Shown piece by piece: positions 33,377-41,887 of a stretch of DNA of 64,000 nucleotides. The first letter of the stretch is position 1. The number at the start of each line of letters is the position of its first letter. The stretch is from Paenibacillus harenae (lineage in GTDB: Bacteria; Bacillota; Bacilli; Paenibacillales; Paenibacillaceae), in contig NZ_JAUSST010000002.1 of NCBI RefSeq assembly GCF_030812415.1, positions 1-64,000 on the forward strand. Direction: 5' to 3'. The position numbers were made by a program, and so were the translations under genes. The notes beneath the pieces are model-generated. The model saw nothing but the letters and a program-made list of their open reading frames with translations, searched no databases and was not told where the DNA came from.

Positions 33377-35042
33377 TTATGACGTCATCATTGTCGGAGC
33401 GGGCGCGGCCGGGGGAATACTGGGCAGAGAATTGAGCGATGCGGGACTATCCGTATGCGTGCTGGAACGAGGACCTATGGTCGAAACAAAAGACGTAACG
33501 ATGGATGAACTGCGTTTTCCGATTCGCCAGAATCTTCTATGGGCTACGCCAAGAGTAGGGGGGATGTCATGGCGACCCCATTCGCGCGCAGCTACGCAGC
33601 ATGTGTTTCCTAGAATTCCTTCACTGCTTGACGGGTGGGGGCCCGGCGGAAGCATGAATCACTGGGGGGGGGCATGCTGGCGTTTCGAACCGGCCACATT
33701 TAAGGCACTGGATGTATGGGGACAGATTCCAGATGGCGCCATTGCCAATTGGCCGCTTTCATACGGGGATTTGGAGCCTTATTATACTAAGTTCGAGTAT
33801 AGATTTGGCATCTCTGGGGACGCCTCACAGATGCCGAACGAACCACCGATGTCGAGACCGTTTCCATTGCCGCCACTGGAGCAGGGATATGCGTCGAACC
33901 ATTTTGCCGAAGCGTCAAGAATGCTCGGCTATCGGCCGTTTCCGATGCCGGCGGCCATTCTTACACGCGATTATCAGGGAAGAAAACGCACGGGGTTTTG
34001 TGGCTTTTGCATGGGTTATGAATGTACGGTGGATGCAAAATCGAACACCAGAGTGACGGAAATCAAGGAAGCGATGAAAAATCCGAATTTCACCCTTCTT
34101 ACGGACCGGTACGTCTTCAAGATTACAATGAGCTCACCGAACCGCGTTGATGGGGTCGTCTGCATGGATTCGAGTGGAACGGTCCATGAACTCACCGCCA
34201 ATATTATCATCGTTGCCGCCAATACATTTTATAATGTGTGGCTGCTGCTCCTCTCGCGAAATCCATATGCGCCGGGAGGAATCGGCAATCAGTACGGGCA
34301 GGTCGGCATGTACTTCCACCAACATCCTAGTTTCGGAGTTTTCGGTTTTTTTGATCAACGGATGGATGTCCATATAGGTCCTTCTCATACGGTTATGGCA
34401 ATTACGGATTTTATGGAAAATCGGTTCGATCATAAGGAATTAGAATTTATCATGGGTGGTTTTTTCTTTGGGGCTCATCCGGCCGGAGCGGCCGGTCAGC
34501 CGATTGAATTTGTAAAATCAATTCCACTGATGAAAGGCATACCGGCCTGGGGACCTAAATTTAAAGCTTTCGTTGCACAAACCTTCAGCCGGTACTATAT
34601 GATAAATGCTCTGCTGACAGATCCGCCGCTCAAAACTAACTTTATTGATCTAGACCCCCATGCGAAAAACGGATTAGGTTTTCCTCTGCCGAGACTTACG
34701 TTCAGTTGGAGCCCGATGGTTGCCAAAATGCACCGTTTCTTTTATCCGAAAATGACCGAAGTTTTACAAGCAGGCAACGCTTTGAAAATTTGGGGAGGAA
34801 GCGATGTGCAGTCACCTTGGCAGTTATCTCATCCCAGCGGCGGTACGAGAATGGGGGAGAATCCGGAAGAATCGGTAACCGACAGATATGGAAAGGTTCA
34901 TGGTATTCACAATTTGTTCGTCGCGGGCAATTCGTTATTTCCGACGATGTCTGCCTTCAATCCGACCGAGACGATCGGGGCGCTGGCATATTGGCAGGCG
35001 GAATATATCAAGAAAAGGGTTTTCCACGGAGATTTGATTTGA
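33360..35042 (+). CDS. GMC-family dehydrogenase, gluconate 2-dehydrogenase large-subunit type
   Basis: The 560-residue flavoprotein has the FAD-binding start DVIIVGAGAAGGILGRELSD, the GGSMNHWGGACWRF segment near the flavin, a four-Cys-type stretch GFCGFCMGYECT, and the GMC C-terminal signature: LSHPSGGTRMGENP, NLFVAGNSLFPT, FNPTETIGALAYW. The ATG at 33360 fits the family start; an upstream frame overlaps the small subunit too far. It should oxidise a sugar acid or polyol and pass electrons on, but no cytochrome c subunit follows. Without it the physiological acceptor is unclear. The genes downstream are decayed. Confidence 0.88.
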   Translation: MKIKSDYDVIIVGAGAAGGILGRELSDAGLSVCVLERGPMVETKDVTMDELRFPIRQNLLWATPRVGGMSWRPHSRAATQHVFPRIPSLLDGWGPGGSMNHWGGACWRFEPATFKALDVWGQIPDGAIANWPLSYGDLEPYYTKFEYRFGISGDASQMPNEPPMSRPFPLPPLEQGYASNHFAEASRMLGYRPFPMPAAILTRDYQGRKRTGFCGFCMGYECTVDAKSNTRVTEIKEAMKNPNFTLLTDRYVFKITMSSPNRVDGVVCMDSSGTVHELTANIIIVAANTFYNVWLLLLSRNPYAPGGIGNQYGQVGMYFHQHPSFGVFGFFDQRMDVHIGPSHTVMAITDFMENRFDHKELEFIMGGFFFGAHPAGAAGQPIEFVKSIPLMKGIPAWGPKFKAFVAQTFSRYYMINALLTDPPLKTNFIDLDPHAKNGLGFPLPRLTFSWSPMVAKMHRFFYPKMTEVLQAGNALKIWGGSDVQSPWQLSHPSGGTRMGENPEESVTDRYGKVHGIHNLFVAGNSLFPTMSAFNPTETIGALAYWQAEYIKKRVFHGDLI

Positions 35043-35458
35043 CATCGAGCGAGAACAAGGCTGCTTATGTTAATTTGCTCAGAAGAAAAGAGAAAAATAA
35101 ATCGAATCGTACTTTCCTCCACAAGACGACAAAAGAAATCCGGCAGGTAAAAGATGACCCCTTACGCCTACATATATACAGATTGTTGCTTCGATTGAGA
35201 TTGACCCTAATGATTGGGGTGATGTCGCTTTCTATATCCCTGACAAAAACATCATAAGCAGATATCCTGAGATCAAAGCTCAATCAAAACCTAGGACTAC
35301 GTAGCAACGTGGACTACTGGGGATACGAAAACGATTGGAAAGCGTGGATTGAAATTAGAAGAGATTGCAGTTATTGACCAACGGGAGGCGGCATAGGAAC
35401 GGTCTTGATTGATTTAGCTGATAGTCGCTATATGCCTAAGCAATTATTATCTTATTCC
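35043..35458 (+). other. Decayed coding region of unknown origin
   Basis: Frames are interrupted but coding-like: TYIQIVASIEIDPNDWGDVA, FYIPDKNIISRYPEIKA, then in another frame YVATWTTGDTKTIGKRGLKL and EEIAVIDQ. They may be one gene with a stop and frameshifts. I do not recognise the family; no complete gene remains. Confidence 0.4.
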
Positions 35459-35545
35459 GCTAACGGGAGACTTTAGTTCAATGCATCATGGAGCAGATTG
35501 CGATTCGGCAGCTGCTCCATTTTCTTAAGCTAAATGGAAAATGCA
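35459..35545 (+). repeat. Dispersed hairpin repeat (CTAACGGGAGAC family)
   Basis: CTAACGGGAGACTTTAGTTC at 35460 is followed by ATG and a hairpin whose arms are ATGGAGCAG and CTGCTCCAT, a T-rich run TTTTCTT, and AGCTAAATGG. The order motif, hairpin, T run, motif is the same as at 41716-41802. It may also act as a terminator. Confidence 0.6.
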
Positions 35546-35850
35546 ATCCATTTGAAAATCAGGATCTGAACGGGGAGAACTGCTCGGCCATTGTAAATGG
35601 AAAAGGCTCAAAGCAGAGAGAGGTTTACTTCACCGCCGAGTGTAAAGTATGGTTGAAGAAGTATTTAGCTTGTCGTGATGGCTGTAACGGATACAAATCC
35701 TGTAAAACGAATGGCCATACCAAACGGAGTACCTTTAGATTTCATTCAAGGCATGCTGGGCTGGCCATGAAAAAGCATCGACTACACAGAAAAAGTTCAG
35801 TTGCGCGGCGAACGCCGGAGAGAACTTTATCGTCGGTTCTTTTAGATTGA
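35545..35850 (+). pseudogene. Tyrosine recombinase (XerC/D-like), C-terminal remnant
   Basis: One frame gives AIVNGKGSKQREVYFTAECK and VWLKKYLACRD, the strand-turn region of phage-type integrases. Another frame then gives GVPLDFIQGMLGW, a stop, and RGERRRELYRRFF, the C-terminal end with the HxLG-type motif (GMLG) and an altered Tyr region. Catalytic Arg I and the Tyr are not preserved. Frameshift plus stop make it inactive. Confidence 0.65.
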
Positions 35851-35901
35851 AGTACAGAAGAATTGAAAAGCATAATTAGATAATAAAAGGAGGCATTGTA
35901 A

Positions 35902-36162
35902 TTGGAGAGCAGATTAACCCCTAAACAGCAAAAACGGCAGCAAGAGCTGGAACTAATTGAGGAGTATCACAAATTCGTAACTGAAGAGGCCCTAGAACCC
36001 TTGTACCAATCTTTTAAAGATTGGAAATCAGGGGTGCTACCCTATTTCGAACTTACAGAGCTAATTCATCAATTCCATAAGAACAATCAGGAGATCTATA
36101 AAGAATTCACATACACCGATCATAAGGATCTCCTTCTACTTGCCAAAATGAAAATGGTATGA
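35902..36162 (+). CDS. Small hypothetical protein, helical and charged
   Basis: The 86-residue protein is rich in Glu, Lys and Gln with long helices: LTPKQQKRQQELELIEEYHK and FVTEEALEPLYQSFKDWKSG. No membrane segment or signal is present, and I know no family. The TTG at 35902 follows AGGAGG by seven bases, a good initiation signal, and the frame is undisturbed, so expression is plausible. It stands alone between a dead recombinase and an acetyltransferase gene. Confidence 0.6.
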   Translation: MESRLTPKQQKRQQELELIEEYHKFVTEEALEPLYQSFKDWKSGVLPYFELTELIHQFHKNNQEIYKEFTYTDHKDLLLLAKMKMV

Positions 36163-36348
36163 GGATAAAACCTAGACGACGGGCTTTCGATAAACCAGTT
36201 CTTAAATACAACTGGGAACAGAAAGCGAGTAGCTATTCCCAGGTTTCTTTAAACTAATGGGCAGATTTGCGTAATAGCGTAACAAGTTGTTATGGTAGCA
36301 TAGTTTATGGTTGTTTTGTATGATAGGAATAAACCAAAGGGGAATGTT

Positions 36349-36912
36349 ATGAAACCAATTATGATTGATTTTCCAGATGAGTTTCATACTGAACGATTAG
36401 TAATTAGAATGCCAAAACCAGGGGATGGTAAGGTTGTATTTGAAGCCATTAATGCTTCGATAGATGAGTTGAAACCTTGGTTAAAGTTTGTACAAAATGA
36501 ACAAACCGAATATGATATTGAACTTGCAGTTAGAGAGGCACATGTAAGATTTATAAGTCGTGAAAATCTAAGATTCCTTGTCTTCATGAAAGAAACGGGG
36601 CAATTTGTTGCTACGACAAGCTTACATAACATAGATTGGGATGTACGGAAATTTGAAATTGGATATTGGATAAATACACGTTTTAGTGGCAATGGGTATA
36701 TGACTGAAGCAGTTGAAGGTATTTGTGATTTTGCTTTTAGTCAGTTGAATGCCCGAAGATTGGAAATACGTTGTGATACTAAAAATACTAGAAGTAAGTT
36801 AATACCTGAGCGATTACACTTTGAACTTGAGGGTATTATCAAGAACGAAGATTTATCGGTTGATGGAAGCGAATTGAGGGACACATACATTTTTGCAAAG
36901 ATACAACGATGA
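36349..36912 (+). CDS. GNAT acetyltransferase (RimJ/RimL-like)
   Basis: The 187-residue protein begins with the RimJ/L pattern FHTERLVIRMPKPGDGKVVF and INASIDELKPWLKF. The acetyl-CoA site lies in EIGYWINTRFSGNGYMTEAV and the C-terminal strands in NARRLEIRCDTKNTRSKLIP, LHFELEGI. A typical member would have NxxS.rV.ekLGF here; the SKLIPERLHFE variant is slightly unusual. It would acetylate an N-terminal or side-chain amine; target unknown. The ATG at 36349 has AAAGGGGA in front. G+C is low compared with its neighbours. Confidence 0.85.
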   Translation: MKPIMIDFPDEFHTERLVIRMPKPGDGKVVFEAINASIDELKPWLKFVQNEQTEYDIELAVREAHVRFISRENLRFLVFMKETGQFVATTSLHNIDWDVRKFEIGYWINTRFSGNGYMTEAVEGICDFAFSQLNARRLEIRCDTKNTRSKLIPERLHFELEGIIKNEDLSVDGSELRDTYIFAKIQR

Positions 36913-36923
36913 CATGTTGGATT

Positions 36924-36948
36924 AAACTAACGGAGAACAAGAGCTCAA
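36924..36948 (+). repeat. Short dispersed repeat, degenerate copy
   Basis: AAACTAACGGAGAACAAGAG followed by CTCAA shares the CTAACGG core and downstream CTCAA/TTCAA with the copies at 25897 and 35459. It lies 12 bases after the acetyltransferase stop. Confidence 0.35.
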
Positions 36949-37005
36949 TAAACTACACATCGAGCTGCCGCGCATCCGATCGGCAACTGTCCAGTGTCAC
37001 AAAAG

Positions 37006-37057
37006 TACCCCCAATCCGCTTCCGGAATTTTTAGGAATTATCAATAGATTGGGGGTA
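37006..37057. repeat. Inverted repeat of unknown role
   Basis: TACCCCCAATC (37006-37016) and GATTGGGGGTA (37047-37057) are exact complements 30 bases apart. The same ATTGGGGGT word occurs in the hairpin at 40647-40668. The pair may be ends of a lost insertion or a terminator. The remainder of 36949-37186 holds no gene. Confidence 0.5.
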
Positions 37058-37186
37058 TATTTCTGTCAAGATATAATGACACAAGTAAACCCCCATAATG
37101 TGTTCATGATTTAGCTTTTAGGAATATTGAAGCGTATTAACCGGCTCCATTTTTTCTTCTACATCACTTGTCGGATGGAGGGTATC

Positions 37187-39592
37187 ATGAATGAATTTAT
37201 TGAAATAAAAGGTGCACGGATCCATAACTTGAAGAACATCGATATACGGATTCCGCGAAATAAGCTGACTGTCATTACCGGTGTATCGGGTAGCGGCAAA
37301 TCAAGCCTGGCCTTTGATACTTTGTATGAAGAGGGCAAGCGGCGGTATCTCCTATTTTCAGGGGAACAATATATGGTAGATACCAACTCTAAGTTTGACA
37401 CTATTACCGGTCTCTCTCCGACTGTAGCGGTTGAGCAGCGCATTATTCGTCAATCTAATCCAAGAAGCACAGTAGGCACGAGGTCAAAGGTCGGGAATTT
37501 ACTGGCCATTTTATTTGCAGCATTCGGGAAACGCGACCCGGTGCATGACGATGGTTTACCGCTTTCTATGGAGTTCTTTCAGAGAAATTCTCCTAAGGGC
37601 ATGTGCGTGAAATGCCTGGGGAGTGGGCGTTATCATGAGATTGACGAGGATTCCATTATCAAGTTGGACATGCCGATTAAAAACATATTCGGCGGATTTT
37701 TGATGAAGCACAGATTTCACAGAAGCAATTTTAAAAAGTTTTGCGAACTGCATCATATAGACATTAATGACACAATAGGAACTTTACCGGACGAGTTATT
37801 GTTATTATTTAAGTATGGCTGCCGCAAAAGTGGATTTGTCGGGGCGGTCGTATTTTTTCATGATATGCAGAAGCATGTAACAAGCAAGCACATCCGGCAC
37901 AATAAGGAAGACAAAGAAATCGACTTGTGGGGAGTTAAGGCGACCTCCGTCACTTGCCCGAAATGTAACGGTACGGGCCTTGGCGAACAAGCGATTCATA
38001 CAACAATTTCGGGCAAAACGATTACAGAACTTGAGAATATGTACATAGACGAACTGTTTATGTTCTTCCACAGCCAGAGAAACGCATTACCCGGCAAAAA
38101 CTTAGTTGATGAAATGATCTTAAAACTTCGGTGTATGGTAGAAGTCGGACTGCATCACCTCGCTCTTTCCCGCCAAGTTCCGACGCTTTCAGGCGGGGAA
38201 ATTCAGCGTCTTTTCCTCGCTTCATTCATTATCGCAGAAATGGATTCGATCATCTTTATATTTGATGAGCCGACAATTGGGCTTCACGAGGCCGAAAAAG
38301 AAATGTTGATCCATATCATACAAAACCTTGTCAACCGCGGAAATACTGTTGTGGCTGTGGAGCATGACGATAATTTTATGCGTGCAGCCGACTACATTAT
38401 AGACCTTGGTCCTGACGCAGGAATTTATGGAGGCGAGCGGATATTCCAAGGCAGTTTGCATGACTTCATGTCCTGCAAAAACTCAAGAACGGCGCCTTAT
38501 CTTGCCGGCTCAAAAAGGCTAAGCGCTAAACATGATTTTAAGCCGATTGATCGACAGAAACTGCTAACAATAGAGCATGCGAATTTACATAATTTGCGGG
38601 ATGTTTCTGTTTCCATACCGCTTGGGCTGATGGTGGGTATTGCCGGAGCTTCAGGCAGCGGCAAGTCAAGCTTGATTCACGATACGCTGGTCCCAAAGCT
38701 GAAACAATTATTGAAAAGCAAGCTCATACATGAAGTTGATGACGATGATGTGCCGTCGATGGATGACGATGCGTCGGTAACCGGTACTGAACATATCAAG
38801 AAATGTATCGTTGTAGATCAGAAGCCAATCGGCAGAAGCAAAACTTCTTGTCCGGCTACATACACAGGGATTACAGATCGTGTTCGCGCGTTGTTTGCCA
38901 AAACGCCTGAAGCGCTTGAGAATGGCTATGCAGCCGGGTTGTTCACAGTGAACTCCGAAGGCGGCTGCAGAGCTTGCAAGGGTGAAGGCTATAAAAATTA
39001 CCATGTCGGATTCGGAAACTGGATCGAAGTGGAGTGTGAAATGTGCGGCGGAACAGGTTATATTGAGGAAGCATTAAGCGTCACGCTCGATGGAAAGAAC
39101 ATCAGAGACATAATTGCCATGAGTGTATCGGAGGCGGCCGCGTTTTTCGGACGAAAAGAATCGGTGGCTTATGACAAAACGATATCTAACATTCTGACAA
39201 CGCTTAAACGTGTCGGAATGGGATACATCACGCTCGGACAAAAGACACCTACGATTTCAGGCGGTGAAGCCCAACGAATCAAGCTGGCAAAGGAGCTTTG
39301 CAAACAGAACGGCAGTGACAATGTCTATATTCTTGATGAACCTACAACTGGTCTTTCCTTTTCTGACACGGAACGCTTGATTGAACTGATGCAACAGCTT
39401 GTCGATACAGGGAATACGATTATTGTTACGGAACACGACCCATCAGTTTTGGCAAACTGTGATTACATTATAGAAATGGGGCCAGGCGGTGGCAGTGACG
39501 GGGGGCATTTGATCGCGCAAGGTACTCCGAAAAAGTTAGCAGCAAACAAAAATTCAATTATTGGGAAATATCTAAAGCAGGTGCAAATATGA
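37187..39592 (+). CDS. UvrA2-like excision-type ABC ATPase
   Basis: The 801-residue protein carries two ABC ATPase units. Unit 1: Walker A GVSGSGKSSLAFDT, zinc pair CVKCLGSG, second pair CPKCNGTG, signature LSGGEIQRLFLASF, Walker B IFDEPTIGLHE. Unit 2: Walker A GASGSGKSSLIHDT, zinc modules CRACKGEGY and CEMCGGTGY, signature ISGGEAQRIKLAKEL, Walker B YILDEPTTGLS. It is about 150 residues shorter than housekeeping UvrA because the UvrB-binding region is reduced, as in UvrA2/DrrC-like proteins linked to tolerance of DNA-binding drugs. The ATG at 37187 has GGAGGG in front. The next gene starts inside its stop (ATGA). Confidence 0.88.
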   Translation: MNEFIEIKGARIHNLKNIDIRIPRNKLTVITGVSGSGKSSLAFDTLYEEGKRRYLLFSGEQYMVDTNSKFDTITGLSPTVAVEQRIIRQSNPRSTVGTRSKVGNLLAILFAAFGKRDPVHDDGLPLSMEFFQRNSPKGMCVKCLGSGRYHEIDEDSIIKLDMPIKNIFGGFLMKHRFHRSNFKKFCELHHIDINDTIGTLPDELLLLFKYGCRKSGFVGAVVFFHDMQKHVTSKHIRHNKEDKEIDLWGVKATSVTCPKCNGTGLGEQAIHTTISGKTITELENMYIDELFMFFHSQRNALPGKNLVDEMILKLRCMVEVGLHHLALSRQVPTLSGGEIQRLFLASFIIAEMDSIIFIFDEPTIGLHEAEKEMLIHIIQNLVNRGNTVVAVEHDDNFMRAADYIIDLGPDAGIYGGERIFQGSLHDFMSCKNSRTAPYLAGSKRLSAKHDFKPIDRQKLLTIEHANLHNLRDVSVSIPLGLMVGIAGASGSGKSSLIHDTLVPKLKQLLKSKLIHEVDDDDVPSMDDDASVTGTEHIKKCIVVDQKPIGRSKTSCPATYTGITDRVRALFAKTPEALENGYAAGLFTVNSEGGCRACKGEGYKNYHVGFGNWIEVECEMCGGTGYIEEALSVTLDGKNIRDIIAMSVSEAAAFFGRKESVAYDKTISNILTTLKRVGMGYITLGQKTPTISGGEAQRIKLAKELCKQNGSDNVYILDEPTTGLSFSDTERLIELMQQLVDTGNTIIVTEHDPSVLANCDYIIEMGPGGGSDGGHLIAQGTPKKLAANKNSIIGKYLKQVQI

Positions 39593-40587
39593 GCTTTGAA
39601 TGGTGGATTTCGATTTCTACTCCTGAAAAAGAAGGTATGGACAGTAGTGTTTTAAATCAAGTCGATGATTATATCAGGCATAAGAGGTATCGTCTTGTAA
39701 ACAGCGTTTTAGTTGTGAAAAATGGAAGGATTGTTTTTGAAAGATATTACAATAAGTTTAATGAGAATAGCAGAAACAATATTAAATCTATTTGGAAAAG
39801 CATTCTCTCCATTGTTACGGGGATTTGCCTCGACAGGGGGGTTATCAAAAGCTTGGATGAACCAATCGGGAAATACTTGCGAGAATTCGCGCAGAATATT
39901 CATCCATACCACAAGCTCATCACAATTCGTCATTTACTTACCATGTCGTCAGGAATTTATTGGAATGGCGGGATCCATTATCATTGTCCTATGATCGTTC
40001 AAATGATGAGAACGAACGATTGGATATCGCATATAGCAGATATTAATATGAATAGCGTTCCCGGCATGTATTCTCAGTATAAGGAATGGGACGTCATGCT
40101 GCTGTCTGCCGTTATTGGTAGAGCGTGCGGGGGCACCGCCTTTGACATCGCGAAGCAATATTTGTATGAGCCGCTCGATATCGCAAGCGAGAGATGGCCG
40201 CAAAGTCCTTGCGGGTTTTCCTATACTGTGATGAAGGGTGAGGAGGAGTCCGATTTATCTGCAAGAGACCTTGCAAAAATAGGCATGTTGTTTCTTGAAA
40301 ATGGCAAGTGCAACGGAAACCAGATTGTCTCTTCAGAATACGTAAAGCAAGCCGTTAATTCTTCATATACAAATGCTTCGATTGGTTCTTCATCAGGTAA
40401 TAACAATGTCTACGGGTTTCTTTGGTGGCTTTTTCCTGATGGATATGGATGTCGAGGGTTTGGGGGGCAGGAAGTAAATGTAATTCCTGACAAGGATTTT
40501 GTATCAGTTATTCAAGCTACACCGACACCTTCGAGCAAGTCTTATGGAGATATTAATGATAACATATTGAGAAAAGCTATTTTGTAG
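39589..40587 (+). CDS. Serine hydrolase of the beta-lactamase/penicillin-binding fold
   Basis: The 332-residue protein has the class C-like fold with SxxK in NIKSIWKSILSIVTG, LLTMSSGIYWN after it, a Tyr motif in PGMYSQYKEWDVMLL, and RGFGGQEVNVIPDKDFVSVI where HTG-like motifs normally sit. No signal peptide is visible, so the substrate is probably a cytoplasmic ester or amide rather than peptidoglycan. It overlaps the UvrA2 stop by four bases, which suggests translational coupling and a joint role, possibly in inactivating the drug that UvrA2 responds to (inference). Confidence 0.85.
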   Translation: MSFEWWISISTPEKEGMDSSVLNQVDDYIRHKRYRLVNSVLVVKNGRIVFERYYNKFNENSRNNIKSIWKSILSIVTGICLDRGVIKSLDEPIGKYLREFAQNIHPYHKLITIRHLLTMSSGIYWNGGIHYHCPMIVQMMRTNDWISHIADINMNSVPGMYSQYKEWDVMLLSAVIGRACGGTAFDIAKQYLYEPLDIASERWPQSPCGFSYTVMKGEEESDLSARDLAKIGMLFLENGKCNGNQIVSSEYVKQAVNSSYTNASIGSSSGNNNVYGFLWWLFPDGYGCRGFGGQEVNVIPDKDFVSVIQATPTPSSKSYGDINDNILRKAIL

Positions 40588-40640
40588 AATTTCAACGTCG
40601 ACCTTGATAAACACGTTAAACATTTCCACGATGCACAAAA

Positions 40641-40674
40641 AGCCCGCAATCCTTGAATGATTGGGGGTCGTTTT
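40641..40674 (+). terminator. Terminator after serine hydrolase
   Basis: CCCGCAATC and GATTGGGGG form an interrupted stem followed by TCGTTTTGTG. Confidence 0.5.
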
Positions 40675-40762
40675 GTGTCATCAGTCAGCAGCCCGTTACG
40701 CTAATGTCAATTATTCCACCGCAGGATATGTTAAATCGTTCAGATTACATCATTGCTGGACA

Positions 40763-40817
40763 GGAAACGTCAAATAGCCCTCACATTATTACAAGTTGAG
40801 GGCTATTTGACGTTTCC
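40763..40817. repeat. Perfect 21-base inverted repeat
   Basis: The arms 40763-40783 (GGAAACGTCAAATAGCCCTC plus A) and 40797-40817 are exact complements around a 13-base loop. It is longer than needed for a terminator, has no T run on either side, and lies in a 435-base gap with no gene. It may be a miniature transposable element or a structured RNA end. Inverted copies of the CTAACGGG word occur nearby at 40855-40866. Confidence 0.75.
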
Positions 40818-40985
40818 CATAATATAATAATTATCCATAGTTATAAAAATTATGCTGCCCGTTAGCTTAATGAAGTGCCAAAAAATAAAAAGAGCTGCCG
40901 GCGATTAGCAATAATATAACGCAAATGCGAATATTCTGCGAGAGATTCGAATAATCACGAGTTAACCAATTATGAAGAGATGAGC

Positions 40986-41020
40986 AAATCCCCGCAGGCA
41001 TAATCCTCCCTGCGGGATTT
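40986..41020 (-). terminator. Terminator of the Mrr-type nuclease gene
   Basis: AAATCCCCGCAGG and CCTGCGGGATTT form a long stem with one bulged base just after the minus-strand stop, followed on that strand by TTTGCTC. Confidence 0.65.
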
Positions 41021-41022
41021 CA

Positions 41023-41709
41023 TTATATCGCCTGGATATTCTTACATCCAGGATAGTTCGAACAAGCATAAACCTCGCCCTTAGTGCTTTTCCGCTTAAT
41101 CATTGTACCACCACACAATCCGCACATATTATCCTTCTTTGGTGATGGAAAGGCTGCTACTTGTGATACAGACCCAGACGACGCAGTAGTAGTGGGTTTC
41201 GTTGGAGCATTCATCTTCAACATCATTTCGATGAGCTCCTTACGAGCGATTAGCCGAACGCCATTTGACTTTGCAAGGGTAATTGCTTGGTCAGTGTAAT
41301 CGCTATTGCTGACAACCCACGCTTCTGATGCTCCGTAATGCGCTTTTCCTGCCTCGACTTGTTGAACTGCTTCAAGTCCGACATTTCCCTTATACCGCTT
41401 TGCTTGTACCGCTATCTTTTTCCCTTGTTTGGTAAGGAGATGATCGACACCATAATCACCAGCAGCCTGTGTGACTTCTGCATTGTAGCCCTGAGACCGA
41501 AACAAATGGCCGAGGTAATGCTCGAACTTGTGTCCTTCCATCTTATCAACTTCACCAATACCGGATCGTTTTAAGCGTTCACGCCTTTGAAATCCAACCA
41601 TGATCACAATGGCAATCACAATCGCGAACATTAAAAACATTGCAAAAACCGCTGCGGATAATGATTTTGTTGCTGCGAACGTGCCAAGAAATCCCCCAAC
41701 AACCACCAA
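41023..41709 (-). CDS. Membrane-anchored Mrr-type restriction endonuclease with zinc ribbon
   Basis: The 228-residue frame holds one hydrophobic segment (about 17-38, AVFAMFLMFAIVIAIVIMVG), an Mrr_cat PD-(D/E)XK domain (about 55-165: GHKFEHYLGHLFRSQGYNAE, GDYGVDHLL with the metal Asp, IAVQAKRYKG with the QxK pair) and a C-terminal topoisomerase-type zinc ribbon (CGLCGGTM...CSNYPGC). Such proteins restrict foreign or modified DNA, or act in repair. Its first codon is a TTG without a clear ribosome site, directly against a dispersed hairpin repeat (41716 onward), so the original N-terminus may have been lost. A second hydrophobic segment usually present in relatives would lie in the missing part. 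Confidence 0.75.
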   Translation of the reverse strand: MVVVGGFLGTFAATKSLSAAVFAMFLMFAIVIAIVIMVGFQRRERLKRSGIGEVDKMEGHKFEHYLGHLFRSQGYNAEVTQAAGDYGVDHLLTKQGKKIAVQAKRYKGNVGLEAVQQVEAGKAHYGASEAWVVSNSDYTDQAITLAKSNGVRLIARKELIEMMLKMNAPTKPTTTASSGSVSQVAAFPSPKKDNMCGLCGGTMIKRKSTKGEVYACSNYPGCKNIQAI

Positions 41710-41715
41710 TAGCAG

Positions 41716-41802
41716 CTTGAGCTAACGAGACACGATAGTGGAGCAAGCTGCCGCTGTGCAGATGCTCTTTTTTTCTCTCAACTAACAGGCAGGATAGTTG
41801 AG
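41716..41802 (+). repeat. Dispersed hairpin repeat, fullest copy
   Basis: TTGAGCTAACGAGACACGAT begins the unit; a hairpin with GAGCA and TGCTC arms (inner GCTGC/GCAG) is followed by TTTTTTTCTCTCAACTAACA, and GGCAGGATAGTTGAG closes it. The outer words TTGAG/CTCAA with CTAAC are shared with the copies at 25897, 35459 and 36924. It lies seven bases from the start codon of the nuclease. Confidence 0.65.
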
Positions 41803-41887
41803 CAATTTCACGAATACTCCTCGAAAGAGTTAGACGAAGTAAAAACTTCAAGAGATGTTTACTTCGCTGAAAGGAGCCATTGAAACC

